From Macrotis lagotis (lineage: Eukaryota > Chordata > Mammalia > Peramelemorphia > Peramelidae), in NCBI RefSeq assembly GCF_037893015.1, contig NC_133664.1, positions 131,282,600 through 131,346,599 of the forward strand: a stretch of DNA of 64,000 nucleotides. Direction: 5' to 3'. The notes under the pieces were generated by a model, which worked only from the letters and a program-made list of their open reading frames with translations, did no database searches and had not been told where the DNA came from. Numbering within the stretch: the first letter of the stretch is position 1; each line of letters begins with the position of its first letter. Made by a program: the position numbers and the translations under genes. Shown one piece after another: positions 1 through 11,260 of this stretch.

Positions 1-159
1 GACCTTGGCCAAGTCATATACCAAAAGATAATTTGATCCTATATCATTTCTTCCTTCCTCCATATAGTAAACTACTTTAGGGAAGGAGCTGTTTTATTTT
101 TATTTCATATCTTCAGTACCTAGCACATAGTAAGAGAAAGAGAGGAGGAAAGTGAAGGA

Positions 160-362
160 AATAAGCAATTATATAGCACCTACATCACAAATATTATTTC
201 TTTTGATCCTCACAACAACCTTGTGAGATAAATGTTTTTATTATTCCCATTTTATAGTTGAGGAAACTAAGGCAATAAAAAGTTAAGTGAACAGGGTCAC
301 ACAACTAAAATTGAATTCAGGAATTCCATGCCAAGGTCTCCATCTGCTACACCATTAATTGT
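160..362 (-). mobile_element. Ther-1/MIR-type SINE
   Basis: The plus strand shows the reverse of a MIR-like core: a block like 'ttgatcctcacaacaacctt', then 'cccattttatag..gaggaaactaaggc' and a 'gggtcacacaact' block. This order is the usual one for marsupial Ther-1 copies. It is strongly diverged, so an old insertion. A short L2 3'-end-like piece follows at about 375-420. Confidence 0.7.
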
Positions 363-420
363 CTCCATTGCTTATCAGTAGATACCTATTGAATGCTTAT
401 TGAATGAGTAAGTTATATAT

Positions 421-945
421 CTTTGCTTCTACTCTTCAAAAATTCTTGTTCTTGACCTGTATGTCAGTGTTGATTTATTTATGTTTGTTTCTTTTATTTA
501 TTTGTTCAATGTTTTTATCTCGTATCATTTCTTCATTAATGCATCCTAATTCATTTCCAAAGGGTTAGAATTATACCTATATGCATAACTTTATAAGGAT
601 AAGATCTAGATCTGTGATTTCATTGGAATAGAAAGGTCCCTAGAAAGGAATTCCTTCTTCCAGTGCAGTCCAGCTCTTACACTTATAATCTAAAAAGTTG
701 CCTAGATAACCCCCTGAGAAGTCAGATGACTTATTATGTCGGAGGTAAGACAAACATTTTCTCCATGTGACACTTCCTCTTTTAACTTGCCTCACGGCAT
801 TCCTGCCAAGATACATATAAATTCAATAACATTTTAAATGTATAAAAGAACCATCTATTAAAGAACCTGCCTAGTATTCAGATATAAAAGGAATATCTTC
901 TAATTAATCTATCAGATAATACCACATCTTTGTAAATCAATTTTA
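421..945. other. Unassigned AT-rich DNA
   Basis: I recognise no exon, RNA gene or repeat here. It is AT-rich with stops in all frames. Confidence 0.5.
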
Positions 946-1064
946 GGGGCAGCTAGATGCAGTGCATAGTGGCCCTGGAGACAGAACTTGAGTTTAAATG
1001 TGGCTTCAGACACTTACTAGTTGTATGTCCCTAGGCAAGTCACTTAACTCTGCCCCCTAAAAAA
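946..1064 (+). mobile_element. WSINE1-like tRNA-derived SINE
   Basis: The head 'ggggcagctagatg' leads to 'cttcagacacttacta' and 'ggcaagtcacttaactctg' with an A-rich end. The B-box-like region is shortened compared with other copies in the window, so part of the head is lost. Confidence 0.8.
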
Positions 1065-1065
1065 G

Positions 1066-1978
1066 AAAAGTTAACAAGGAGTTATGAGGTATATTAAATA
1101 GGAGAACAAAATGGTCACACTTGCATTTTAGAAAAATTACTTTGGCAGCTGAAGAGAAAGGATTAGAGAGGGAAGAGATTTGAGAAATAAAAACCAAGGA
1201 AGAGGCTTTTGTAATAATCTAGGCTAAGAGGTGATGGGGCAGGTGTCTGAATTAGGCTAGTCCCTGTGTGAATAGAGAAAGATGCTAGAGACAGTATGGA
1301 GACAAAAAAGATTTGACAAGTGATTAGATTTATGGAGTGAGGGAGAAAGTTGAGCAAGTAATAGACAGGAAACCTGGAAAAGTATCTTGGAGTTAGCTCA
1401 TGAAAGTCTTTAAATGCTAAAGAGAAGCAATTGAATTTGGTTATAGAGCTAGCAAGAAATAAATGAAGGGGTCTGTGAGCAGATAATTGATGTAATTAGA
1501 CCTGTTTTCTTGAATTATCAGTTTGGAAGCAGTGTGTGGAGAATGGTTTGGATGGGTTGGAGCCTGGGAGTCCAATGAAGAGGAGATTGCTTTCGCAAGG
1601 TGATAAGGACCTGAACCAGGGTTGTGGTTGTTGAGAAGAGAGGAGCTGAAACTGAAATATGCTGTAGAGATTGACTGAACAAAATTTGGCAGTTATATAA
1701 AAACTGGAAATGACCAAAAATGAAGGGTCAACCTATGATTCTTAAGTTGGGAATGCAATCAACTTGAATGATGATATTATCTGAAATAGAAATAGGAAAG
1801 TTAGGCAGAGGAGAGAATTTAGGGTGGTAGATAATGGGTTCCATTGTAGATGTGTTGAGTTTAAGATATCCTACATTCAGACTTCCAGATGGATATGTCA
1901 AATAGGTAATTGTTGACTGAAGACTGGAAATCAAGATGAGCAGCCATAGGAGATTCAAACCCAGATTAAGCAAAGTAA
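1066..1978 (-). mobile_element. L2 LINE fragment, antisense
   Basis: Read on the minus strand, the segment 1728-1973 encodes a stretch like the end of L2 ORF2, with 'PKFSPLPNFPISI' followed by 'PNLRIIG', which match the region after the reverse-transcriptase fingers in L2 proteins. On the plus strand it has the typical 'ctttggcagctgaa..gagatt' order of antisense L2. The frame is broken several times. It lacks the L2 5' half. Confidence 0.75.
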
Positions 1979-2106
1979 AGGAATATCTCCTTTTCTTTGA
2001 TCATTGTTGAATTAAGCATGAAGAAAAAAGAATGAAATACATTAAGAGATTACATTGAAATTTTTATTAATGTAAATCTTCAAATATAGAACTCCTTGCA
2101 AGGAAT

Positions 2107-2258
2107 TTTTTTTAAGGTTTTTGCAAAGCAAATGGGGTTAAGTGGCTTGCCCAAGGCCACACAGCTAGGTTATTGTTAAGTGTCTGAGATTGGATTTGAA
2201 CCCAGGTACTCCTGATTCCAGGGCCGGTGCTTTATCCACTGTGCCACCTAGCTGCCCC
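2107..2258 (-). mobile_element. WSINE1-like SINE
   Basis: A near full-length copy in reverse, from a T-rich start to 'ccacctagctgcccc'. Flanks 'cttgcaagg' (2095-2103) and 'cttgcaaag' (2259-2267) look like target-site duplications with one mismatch. Confidence 0.92.
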
Positions 2259-2424
2259 CTTGCAAAGACTTTTAAAGAGGACATTTATTTAGATGTGAGT
2301 TAGACTTACTAGATGACCTGTGAGATCTCTTTCAATATTAACATTTGAACTTTATGTTGAGTTTTCTGGAGCTATTTAACGTGTTGAAATGGTTTGGGGG
2401 CACATGAAGATGAGGGATTGAGGA

Positions 2425-2605
2425 TTTCAATCATAAGATCATAGATTTAGCACTAAAAGGGGACTTCGAGGACACCAAGTTCCATTCTCTTATTTTATAG
2501 ATGAGGAAATTGAGCCTGAAAGAGGTTAATTGATTAGAAATGTGTGAGTCAGAATTGAACTCAGGTCTTCTTGATTCGAAATTTAGCACACTATCTCCTT
2601 TGACC
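2425..2605 (-). mobile_element. MIR-type SINE fragment
   Basis: It shows 'ttttatagatgaggaaattgag' style core followed by 'gaactcaggtcttcttgatt' in reverse orientation. The first part ('aagatcatagatttagcac') resembles the variant tail found in MIR copies elsewhere in the window. Confidence 0.65.
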
Positions 2606-2746
2606 CCCATTAGTGTGGTTTGGAAGAAGACAAAGAATAGGATGAGTGGGTAAAGTATATTTGTATGAGGCAGAGGATGAGAAATGGCAACAGATGGAAG
2701 ATGGAATAAAAAATTTCCATACAAAATAAAGGGCTGAATTCCATAC

Positions 2747-2899
2747 TTTTTTTTTTAGTTTATGCAAGGCAGTAGAGTTAAGTGGCTTGCCCAAGGCCAC
2801 ACAGCTAGGTAATTATTAAGTGTGTGAAGGTAGATTTGAACTCAGGTCCTCCTGACTCCATGGATAGTGCTCTACTCACTGTGCCACCTAGGCTGCCCC
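2747..2899 (-). mobile_element. WSINE1-like SINE
   Basis: Full-length reverse copy with T-run start and 'cacctaggctgcccc' end (one inserted G). It is flanked by 'tccatactttt' and 'tccatattttt', a probable target-site duplication with one change. Confidence 0.92.
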
Positions 2900-3289
2900 T
2901 CCATATTTTTTATAGTAAACTTGGCTCCTATCCCTTTCTCAATATTTTCTCAAACATTTTTTGGTTGGAGAGGAGAGGCAAGAGAAACTGATTTAGTGGA
3001 TATGATCCCTGAGTTTTAGTTAGAAGTCAGTGACATCCAGGTTTATTCTTCTCTGATGCCAACAGCCCCTGGGAATAGATTAACAATAGCTTAAAGGTGA
3101 GTCCCCTTAAAGGTGAAATCTGCAATAAATTGAAAATGGAAGCTGTCAGAAGAGTCTTTGTTTTGAGAAGTGAGGAAAGTGCACTGAGTTTCTTGAGGGG
3201 AATGGAAGGAGAGGTATTAGAGAAATGAACAGAAAGAGACTGGGGATTTTTATTTATTTTGTCATTATTTTGTTTATGGCAACATTTGT

Positions 3290-3492
3290 ATTTTTTCTAA
3301 TACTAATTCCCATTTGTATGATACTTCATGGTTTCCAAAGCATTCACAGGGATCTCATGGAGAAGATTGGGCAAATGTTATTATCCCCATTTTACAGTTA
3401 AGAAAACTGAGGTTCAGAGACATAAAAAAACTTGACTAGCTAGTGACTTAGCTATATGACTAGAGCTAGGACTAGAACCTAGGTTTCTTGAA
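3290..3492 (-). mobile_element. Ther-1/MIR-type SINE
   Basis: The plus strand carries 'ttattatccccattttacag' and then a diverged 'gaactgag..cttgac..' block and 'gaacctaggtttcttg'. Old copy. Confidence 0.65.
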
Positions 3493-3504
3493 ATGAGAGA
3501 GGGA

Positions 3505-3875
3505 AAGAGAATAAGCATTTATGGGAATAGAAATTTTGTATATAATGTATGTATAGGTCTACCTATATACACAAAAATATATATGTGAATATATATATAT
3601 ACATTTATGAAAAAGCACAGTACCCCCATATATGTCTGTGTATATGGTTATTATGCTAAGTGCTTAACAAATATCACCCCATTTGATCTTTATAATAACC
3701 CTGCAAAGTAGGTGCTGCTATTATAGTCATTTTACAATTAAGGAAAGGGAGGCAAACAGATTGAGTGACTTGCCTAGATTGCACAAATAGTAAGGATCTG
3801 AGGTTCTATTTGAACTTGAGTTTTCCTGACTCTAGGACTAGTACTCTAACCCCAAAACACCTAAGCTTTCTTAGG
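3505..3875 (-). mobile_element. Ther-1/MIR-type SINE with AT-rich expansion
   Basis: A MIR core in reverse at 3650-3870 ('gtgacttgcctagattgcac', 'cctgactctaggactagtac'). Its tail side at 3540-3640 is expanded into (TA)- and 'tatatgtg'-rich simple sequence. Confidence 0.6.
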
Positions 3876-5605
3876 TGCTGCTCTCCTTCACAGGAGTGTT
3901 TTCTATTAGGCAATGTTGCCTTTTCAAACAAGTTAGACAACCTACTATTTGCAGACCACAGAATCAAAGATCTAGATCCCTAAGGTATATAAGGTCACAT
4001 CAATAAGCAACTTTAAAAAGAATACCCATAGGAAATTTTTGCATGTACTGTTCTATGTATAGCTCAAATGAGTTGTCTGAAATTCAGAGGGGTTAGAGTG
4101 ACTCTCAGCTGTCACACAACTGGTTTCTGATTGAAGAGCCTGAACCTGATCTTCCAGTATCTATGCACATTACCTCTCTGACCCCCAGAATGATTGAAAC
4201 CATGACTTTTGTCTTATCTTCTAACCATAAGAGATAAAAAACACACTGTAGGCTGGGGATATCAACAGTCACCCTAGCTTTGAAATTCATGTCACAGGTG
4301 AGATAGAGACACAGCTGATCTTGAATCCATCCAAAGGAAAATGACAATTTCTATCTAAATAAGGTGCAGGAGGAAGGCAAAGTTGATATTCTTAGATAAT
4401 AGTCTAAAGATGCATCTGATTCGACTATCTTTGGTCAATGATTAAAGCACTTTATTTTTCTCAAGGAAACTAAGGATTTTTTTATTCTCTAACTTACACA
4501 TATGATTGACTGATTCCATGGAATTGCATGGGGTCTTCTGTGATAAACTGGGGAGCAGGTTGAATGTCACACTTGCAAAGGACTGAGAGTGGGGAAAGAA
4601 GGAATAGTGATTAACTATTACAAATCCTGTGACTACTTTATTTCTTTCCATGCCTTTTAAAAAAAACTTGCAGGTTCAGTTCTCTGCTCACTGGGTCACC
4701 TTAGCTGCCTCTTAGGTCACAACTTCACTGGGTGTCATTTCTTCATCAGTAAAAAGAAAGATTTTGGCCAGACAACACCCTTCTATTTCTAGATTTATGA
4801 AAATATGAATCACTCGGTTAACTTTCAAATTTTTGCCTAAATTCTATCCCCTTTTTCCCATCTTTTGCCTCATACCCCATTTTAAAAAAATTGGACCTTA
4901 TTTCATGATTCTGCAACATTGATATGTCCCTTCACCCGGTTTCCAACCTGAAAACATTTTCTTCTTAATTTACTTTCAAAACTGAAATAAACTTCAAGGG
5001 AAGTCAATGAGTAAGCTTGCTTTTAGCAGACAACTTGTTTAGAAACAGAAGGCTAACTGTTAGAGCTTTTAAAAAAAATCCCAGACATCCTCAGTTCACA
5101 AATGGAATTTTGCAATTACAATTTTCTTCAAGAATATCAAGACAAAAAATGGAACAGAAGAACATCCAATGTCTGCCCTAATTAAATCAATCCACACATT
5201 TCAAAGAAGGTTTGTAGGATGATAAAAAAAAACTACTAAGTTGAAAAAGTTCAGGTTTCTTTATTCTGTAATATAATTCCTCAATGTTCTAATTTTGAAA
5301 AGTGTCCAAGTGTTTTTTCCATTAAAAACAAGCCAAAAACCAAAATCATAATTAGATATAATTTGGAAGAGGAGATGTAACTGTCCTTCTCCACAATATT
5401 GAATCATGTAAAATCTATTAATATTAAACAGAAAAGTAAGAATGAGAAAATGCCACTGTGCCCAAGAAACTTTTATTTAAATGACTTCAAAGATACAGTA
5501 GAAAATTAGTCTAACTGTTCCATAACTGCATTAGCTGCCTGTCATTTTCAGTTCTTCTTTATCTTCTAAAGAAAATAAATTACAGATGGAAAAATAATCC
5601 ACAGT
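3876..5605. other. Unassigned DNA
   Basis: Mostly AT-rich sequence without a repeat I can name. About 4075-4180 has a weak MIR-like reverse core (loss of 'cttgccc' but 'tcacacaactggt' remains). No splice-flanked open frame stands out. Confidence 0.4.
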
Positions 5606-5607
5606 AT

Positions 5608-5865
5608 AAATGAATGAATGAATGAAAAGCATTTATTTATTTAGCCTTTCTATAACTGACACATTGCTAAACACTGAGATACAAAAAAAAAAAAAAACCC
5701 AATCCCTGCCTTCAAAGGGTTTACATTCTAATGGAGGAGAATAAATACATAGAGGAAAACCGAAAAGGATGTTTTGGTTTGGGAAGTCCCAGGGTTGAAG
5801 AGTGGTGCCATGGAGCAGTCCATTGACATACCCCTTGGCAGAAACAAGGATATATTTGTTCAAGA
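5608..5865 (-). mobile_element. L2 3'-end fragment
   Basis: Begins with 'gaatgaatgaatga' and 'catttattta', then 'ccctgccttcaaagggttta' and 'cattctaatggaggag'. This is the reverse of the L2 3' terminus, followed by about 130 bp of the adjacent 3' region. Confidence 0.7.
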
Positions 5866-6650
5866 ATCAAGATTTACTGAGCATGAAGAATTATAATTTT
5901 TACACTAACTTATTGTTGAATATTTTGAAAACAAAGAACAAAAGAAAAAGTCTGGAATCTTTTTCATTTGCCTTGAGGTGAGGTCAGTTTACTTTATTTA
6001 CATCAGTGATTTTATCACGTAAAGCCTTTGGCAGAGAGAAAGAAGAGAGGTGTTTCTTTTCTTTTTTTCTATGAAATTCAAATGGCAAAATCCTTTCTTT
6101 AGAGTTCACATCTATGAAGAAAAGTATATATTGTCTCCCCTGAGTCAACATTTGACAGGACCTGAAGTAAGGACCAAAAAGGCCTGACAATGCCACATGA
6201 AGTCAATATAAAGAACAGTATGATCTTTCAAGGTAATCAAAGTTCTTAAAAGGCCTTTGACTAAGAGCTCACCCAGCCTCATTGGAGGAGAAGCATTTAC
6301 AAAGTTAATTAAACTAGATATGAATGATTACAGCCTACAGTAGTACAGCCAAGTTACCTCCACTTTACTGTGCAAAGGAAGTGGGGGAAAGAGTTCTGTA
6401 GCAAATCTGCCTTGGGATTTACTGTGTGTGTGAACACCACATTCAGAGGAAATTCATATATCTTTATCTTTTTTATTTAACTGTCAGGGGTCCAATTAAA
6501 ATCTCTATATGAATGATTTTAAGTGTTTACATAAAGCTCTCTAATCTTTCTTTTAAGTACCAGATCCATATCAACAACTACCTGCTAGGTTTCTCAACAG
6601 CTAAAAGAGAACTTTTTAATTTTCCTCCTACAAAAATCATTCCTCTCACT
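5866..6650. other. Unassigned DNA
   Basis: No recognisable exon or repeat. The sequence is AT-rich. Confidence 0.4.
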
Positions 6651-6654
6651 TCAG

Positions 6655-7320
6655 TTTTAAGGTCATCAAAAGCCTTTCCATCATCCAGTTTGCAACTTTA
6701 AAGTAACCCTCAGCCTTTTCCTATCCTTGCCTGCTAGAGCCAATCAATTGCCAAATTCCCTCATATCTACCTTTGTCCTCCTCACTCATAAGACCTAGTT
6801 TAGTCCCTCATCAACTGTCACATGGATTATTATAATAACTGTCTAATTGGTCCCCAGAGCTCTAGTCTCTCTTGTTTCCAGTTCACCCTTAAAAATGGCT
6901 GCCAAACTAGCTTTCCTAAAGCACAAATCTGCCCATGTTATTCATCTCAAAAAACTTCAGTGGTTCCCTACTGACTCTCAGATGAATGCAAAGACCTCTT
7001 TTTGAAAATGAAACCTTTCACAAACCAAATCCAATCTATTTTTAGCCTGATTTCACATTTTGCCTCCTTTGTATACTCTGTTTTCTGGTCAAAATGACTA
7101 TTAGTGTGTCCCTGAGCTTAACATCAACATTTTTTGCCTTTGTGGGCCATGCTCTTTCTCCTCAGGTACACCACTCCTTTCAAGGCTCAGTCTCTTTTTA
7201 TAGAACATTTCTGAAAATCCACTTTGGACTTTAAAAAAAAATGTGTGCATCTTAAAAATATATCACTCTTATCTCCTATTACTCCCTAGTCTTTGAAACT
7301 CCCTAGTCCAAGAAAAAAAT
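6655..7320 (+). mobile_element. L2 LINE fragment
   Basis: Sense-strand L2 coding remnants: 'cttcagtggttccctactga' (the QWLP-like block of L2 ORF2) lies near 6955, followed by a 'ttcaaggctcagtctc' block and the start of the 3' end. Its 3' terminus is cut by the L1 that follows. Several frame breaks. Confidence 0.7.
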
Positions 7321-7339
7321 CCTTCTTTAAAAACAACAA

Positions 7340-8127
7340 AAAAGGGGATAGTTAAGAAAATAAATTAATTTGGAACCATCCCCAAAGAGCACTAAAACTA
7401 ATCATACCCTTTGACCCAGCAATACCCATACTAGACCTTTATCCAAAAGAAATCATGAAAAATGGGAAAAGTCTCATTTGTTCAAAATACTTATAGCAGC
7501 TATTTTTGTTGTGGTAAAGAACTGGAAATTGAGGGGATGTGCCAATCAATTGGGGAATGGCTGAACGGGTGAACAGGTTATGGTATATTAATGTTATGGA
7601 GTACTATTGTTCTATAAGAAACATGAGTGGTTGAACTTTAAAGAAGCTTGGAAAGAATTATATGAACTGAGGCTGAGCAAAAGGAGAAGAACCAAGAAAA
7701 ACATTGTATATATTAATAATATTGTGAGATGATCAACTGATGGATGCAGCTCCTCTCAGCAGTTCAGAGATCAAGGACCTGTCATAGACAATATCATCCA
7801 CACCCAGAAGGGAAAAAAAAACCATGGAGTCTGAATGTATCCTATGTTCACTTTTTTAAGTCTTCTCTTATGTTTTTCCTTCCTATCTCATGACTTTCTT
7901 TTTTCCCCTTGAATTCTAATTCCTCTTACACAAAATTACTAAAATGGAAATATGTTAAACACAATTAAATATGTGTAATTTTTACCAGACTGTTTAATAC
8001 CAAGGGGAAGAGGAAGGGAAAAAGGAGGGTGGTAGAAAAATGTGTCATATAACTTTACATATGGATGAATGTTGATAAACTATCATAGCTTGTAATTGGA
8101 AAAATAAAATAAAACATCAATTTAAAA
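7340..8127 (+). mobile_element. L1 3' end, 5'-truncated
   Basis: Matches the marsupial L1 3' region: 'ctttgacccagcaatacc', 'caattggggaatggctgaac', 'atggagtactattgttctat', then 'gagtctgaatg' and an A-rich tail near 8100. It belongs to the same subtype as the copy at 58030-58750, sharing the 'accagactgttt' and 'ggtagaaaaatgtgt' blocks. Confidence 0.85.
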
Positions 8128-8760
8128 AATAAATCAACACATTGGTCACATTGAAAATTCATGCCCAATTCCATACCTCTATTTCTACTATTCTGAGATA
8201 CAATTCATCATTAGCCCTCTGAAATCACAAGTAGACCCTGGCTTGAGTTCTCTCAATATTGTTTTACTTTGTATTATTGAAGTTATTGTGGGCAAATTGT
8301 TGTCTTAGTGAAGTTTTACTCTGCAGAAGCTTATTCATTTTTCTCATATTTCTCTGAATTCTTCATATTTATCATCTCACTTCAGCTCACTCTGCAGGTG
8401 TTTCCTTGTCATCAGCTGCTTTTCACCTACATTCAACACACCCATCATCTTCTCCAACCTCCCTTTATATGATATCCTCTCCTTTTAATTATGAACACTG
8501 CACGTTCTGATCATCTTGTTAGTTTGTATTTATATTCTCAGTGATAACACTTGAAAAATAGTAAAAACGTAAATGCTCTTATTTAATGACACAAGAATAT
8601 TCCATTACATTTCATATTCCACAATTTATTTAGCCTTTGCTTATTTTATGGACACCCTTTTTCTTCTCATTCTTTGCTGTTATAAATTATTACAATAATA
8701 TTTTTGCATATATGGAAGTTTTCCCTCTATTTGATTTCCTTGATCACCCCAGTTAGCATT
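8128..8760 (-). mobile_element. L1 3' end, antisense
   Basis: Starts with 'acacattggtcac', runs through a 'ctttggaa'-type region and ends with 'gaatattccattacat' and 'ctgttataaattatta', the reverse of the L1 3' region. It is more diverged than the sense copy next to it, and the middle (8400-8560) is not recognisable. Confidence 0.55.
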
Positions 8761-8824
8761 CTGCCTTCCTCCCCACCAAAAATAAATTTATATTTACTTT
8801 ATATTTTAGACATATTTATCTGTG

Positions 8825-8940
8825 TACATCTTGTTAGGCTAAGCAACACATAAGCTGCAGAAAGTCAGGGATTTTTAAAATTTCATTCAGAATGCCTATT
8901 ATATAGTAGACATTTAATAAATGTATATTAAATTGAATAG
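8825..8940 (+). mobile_element. L2 3'-end fragment
   Basis: Ends with 'cctattatatagtagaca' and 'tttaataaatgtatatt', the sense-strand L2 terminus. Confidence 0.6.
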
Positions 8941-9015
8941 ATTTCAATGTGTGTGTATGAATAAAACAAATGAAAATTGGTGAAGTGGAAAAAGATGAAA
9001 TAAAATACAGGGATC

Positions 9016-9205
9016 ATAGAATCATGTATTTAGAGTTGGAAGTGAATTTAGATGCTATAATCCAACCTTCTCATTTTATAAATGGAGGAACTATAAGCCA
9101 AAAAGGTTTTTATGACTTGCTCAGGATCACCTAGCAAGGAAGTATCTGAAGTGATATCTGAACCCAGAACTTCTGACTCCATCTTCAGCACCATATTTCT
9201 TCTTT
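9016..9205 (-). mobile_element. MIR-type SINE
   Basis: 'atagaatcatgtatttagag' is the reverse of the variant MIR tail. It is followed by a 'tgacttgctcaggatcacct' core and 'gaacccagaacttctgactc'. A second MIR, in sense orientation and with the same tail type, lies at about 9300-9485. Confidence 0.7.
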
Positions 9206-9299
9206 GTATGGACAAAAAAAATGGAAGTGACAAGATTTCTAAAACAGATTCTTCTTCATCCATGACAGAGTAGCCATTGCCTAAAGTCATAGAGTGATA

Positions 9300-9485
9300 T
9301 AAAGGAGAAAGTATCTAGATTTGGAGTTGAGGGATAAGTTTAATCCAACTTCTACCATTAACCAACTTCAAAATTTTTGACAAATCCACCTTCTTGGACC
9401 TCAGTTTTCTTATCTGCAAAATGAAGTCACTGAACTAGATGAGTTCTAGCTTTCTTCCAATTCTAAATCCATAGCCCTGTTACTA
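9300..9485 (+). mobile_element. MIR-type SINE fragment
   Basis: Shows 'gacctcagttttcttatctg', 'caaaatgaagtcactgaact', 'agatgagttctagctttctt' in MIR order with the tail variant that ends in 'ctaaatccatagccc'. Confidence 0.65.
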
Positions 9486-9699
9486 AACTCAGAAGTTTCT
9501 TAACTGCTGCATGGGGGGGGTAGAAAGACATGAAAAAAAAAAATCAAGACAGGAAAAGAAACTGGTTTACAGCATATATGGAGAGGATGAAAGAGGATCA
9601 GATACCAAATATTTGGGAGGGGAAAATCTCAGTCCTTGTGATTTTAAAAAAAAAGGCATCCACATAATATATTAGTAACTAAGGAACCATAAAAGGAAT

Positions 9700-9762
9700 T
9701 CTTTTCTCATCTGAATCAATAAATATTTATTAAGCACCTACTATTTGCCAGTCACTATACAA
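9700..9762 (-). mobile_element. L2 3'-end fragment
   Basis: 'aaatatttattaagcaccta' and 'tatttgccagtcactatac' are the reverse L2 terminus. A SINE is inserted directly after it. Confidence 0.6.
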
Positions 9763-9900
9763 TTTTTTTTTATTTATGGCAAAGGGGTATATTATTTGCC
9801 CAAAGTCACACAGGTAATTAAGTGTCTGAGGCTGGATTTGAACTCACATCCTCCTGTTTCTAGGGCTGGTGCTCTATCTACTGTGCCACCTAGCTGCCCC
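9763..9900 (-). mobile_element. WSINE1-like SINE
   Basis: Reverse copy, T-rich start and 'ccacctagctgcccc' end, with an altered middle ('tattatttgcccaaagtcac'). Confidence 0.88.
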
Positions 9901-9953
9901 TTATGCAAAATCTTTTTGAAAATGATTTATGCATGCATCAAGGCCTCTCTTCA

Positions 9954-10105
9954 TTTTTTTTTCCTTTCTAGTAAGGCAATTGGGTTAAGTGACTTGCCCA
10001 AGGTCACAAAGCTAGGCAATTATTAAATGTCTGAGATCAAATTTGAACTCAGGTCCTCCTGACTCCAGGGTTAGTACTCCATCCACTGCAACACCTAGCT
10101 GACCT
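9954..10105 (-). mobile_element. WSINE1-like SINE
   Basis: Second reverse SINE 53 bp after the previous one, ending 'caacacctagctgacc'. It is more diverged than its neighbour, so the two are separate insertions and not a tandem duplication. Confidence 0.88.
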
Positions 10106-10296
10106 ATCAACAAAGCCATTCTTGATGAAGGTCTGAGAAAGGAGTACATGGGCTTTCATGAGTGTAATTCTACAGCAGCCACATTTTTACATACAAACTC
10201 ACCAAAAGATGTAGGGGGGGGGGAAGAGTTGAAATATATTGGCTATTAAAAAACCATAATAAACCCACACTTAATTTGGTGTAGCAGTGTACCCTT

Positions 10297-10480
10297 ATTC
10301 AATAAGTATTTATTATGCCATTATTGTGTATCAGGTATGGGAATGCAAACTTAAGGGGAAAAGACAGTCCCTGCCTTCAAGGAGCTTCTATTGTGATGGA
10401 GAAGACAACATATAAAAGGTAGCTAAAAACTGTAGGGGAGGCAGGATGGAAGGTAGTCATTTGGGGGCTTTCATTATGGA
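10297..10480 (-). mobile_element. L2 3'-end fragment
   Basis: 'caataagtatttattatgcc' then 'cagtccctgccttcaaggag' and 'tgatggagaagacaacat', the antisense L2 terminus and adjoining 3' region. Homology fades after about 10480. Confidence 0.7.
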
Positions 10481-10743
10481 GAAAAAAATATCAGGAGCAG
10501 AGCAAAAGAGAAAAATAAAGAAGAGAATATAACCAATCAAGGTGCTTCTTTAAAATGTATGTTATTGGAGGAACCAACCAAATAGGGAAAAGGGCTGCTA
10601 AGGTTGAGGGATATTTCAGGATAAGAAGGTTTGTATTAAATAGAGAAAGAAGTTTCATTCAGTAAGAGAAGCCTGATGATGATAGAGAAAGATCCAAAGA
10701 ATCAAGAACTCCAAGAGCCCAGAGAGGAATGAAAGAGTCAAAG

Positions 10744-10882
10744 CAGGAATTCTTAACCTGGGGATCTCTGAACTTGGATTTTTGTTTTGTTTTGTTTTGT
10801 TTTGATAACTGTACTGCAATCTAATCCACAACACACATATGCATGCACACACACATGCACACACACACATACACACATACAT
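10744..10882 (+). mobile_element. hAT-type MITE end plus simple repeats
   Basis: 'caggaattcttaacctgg' at 10744 is close to the terminal inverted repeat of a hAT family that starts CAGGGGTTCTTAACC. It leads into (GTTTT)n at 10782-10806, 'gataactgtactgcaatcta', and a (CA)n-rich stretch at 10830-10882. No opposite end is seen nearby. Confidence 0.4.
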
Positions 10883-11059
10883 GTAAAAAAGAAAAGTTGA
10901 TATCTTCCATGTTTGTCAAAATTGTGCAATATTATTTGAGAGATATAAGAATAAAGATGACTTTGACAATTTTCTGAATACTAACATATCAAGCAAATCA
11001 TAAAACAGGGAACTACATAGTCATCAGATGTATTTTTCACTGTCATTAAGGATATCCAG

Positions 11060-11260
11060 TATAGAACCCTGATAAAAAATCAGGGATATTTTATAGAGAG
11101 TAAAATCTGGAAGAGGCTACTATTTGCAGATGACATTTTGCTAATTGCATCAAGCCCCAGAAGACAACAGAATCACCTAAATGTAAGCCATTATCACTCA
11201 AAAGAGTTCAGTCCAATACTGGAAAAGCCAAGTGAATGAAGACACAGAGGATGCAGATGG
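11060..11260 (+). mobile_element. RTE-type LINE reverse-transcriptase fragment
   Basis: A plus-strand frame at about 11112-11155 reads RLLFADDILLIASS, the F/YADD catalytic box of a LINE reverse transcriptase with its hydrophobic flanks. The arrangement fits RTE better than L1 or L2. Both sides decay quickly into stops. Confidence 0.55.

Noticed and set aside
946-1064. tRNA-like sequence in SINE heads across the window
   Set aside because: A- and B-box-like blocks belong to SINEs with tails and target duplications; no free tRNA cloverleaf gene was found.
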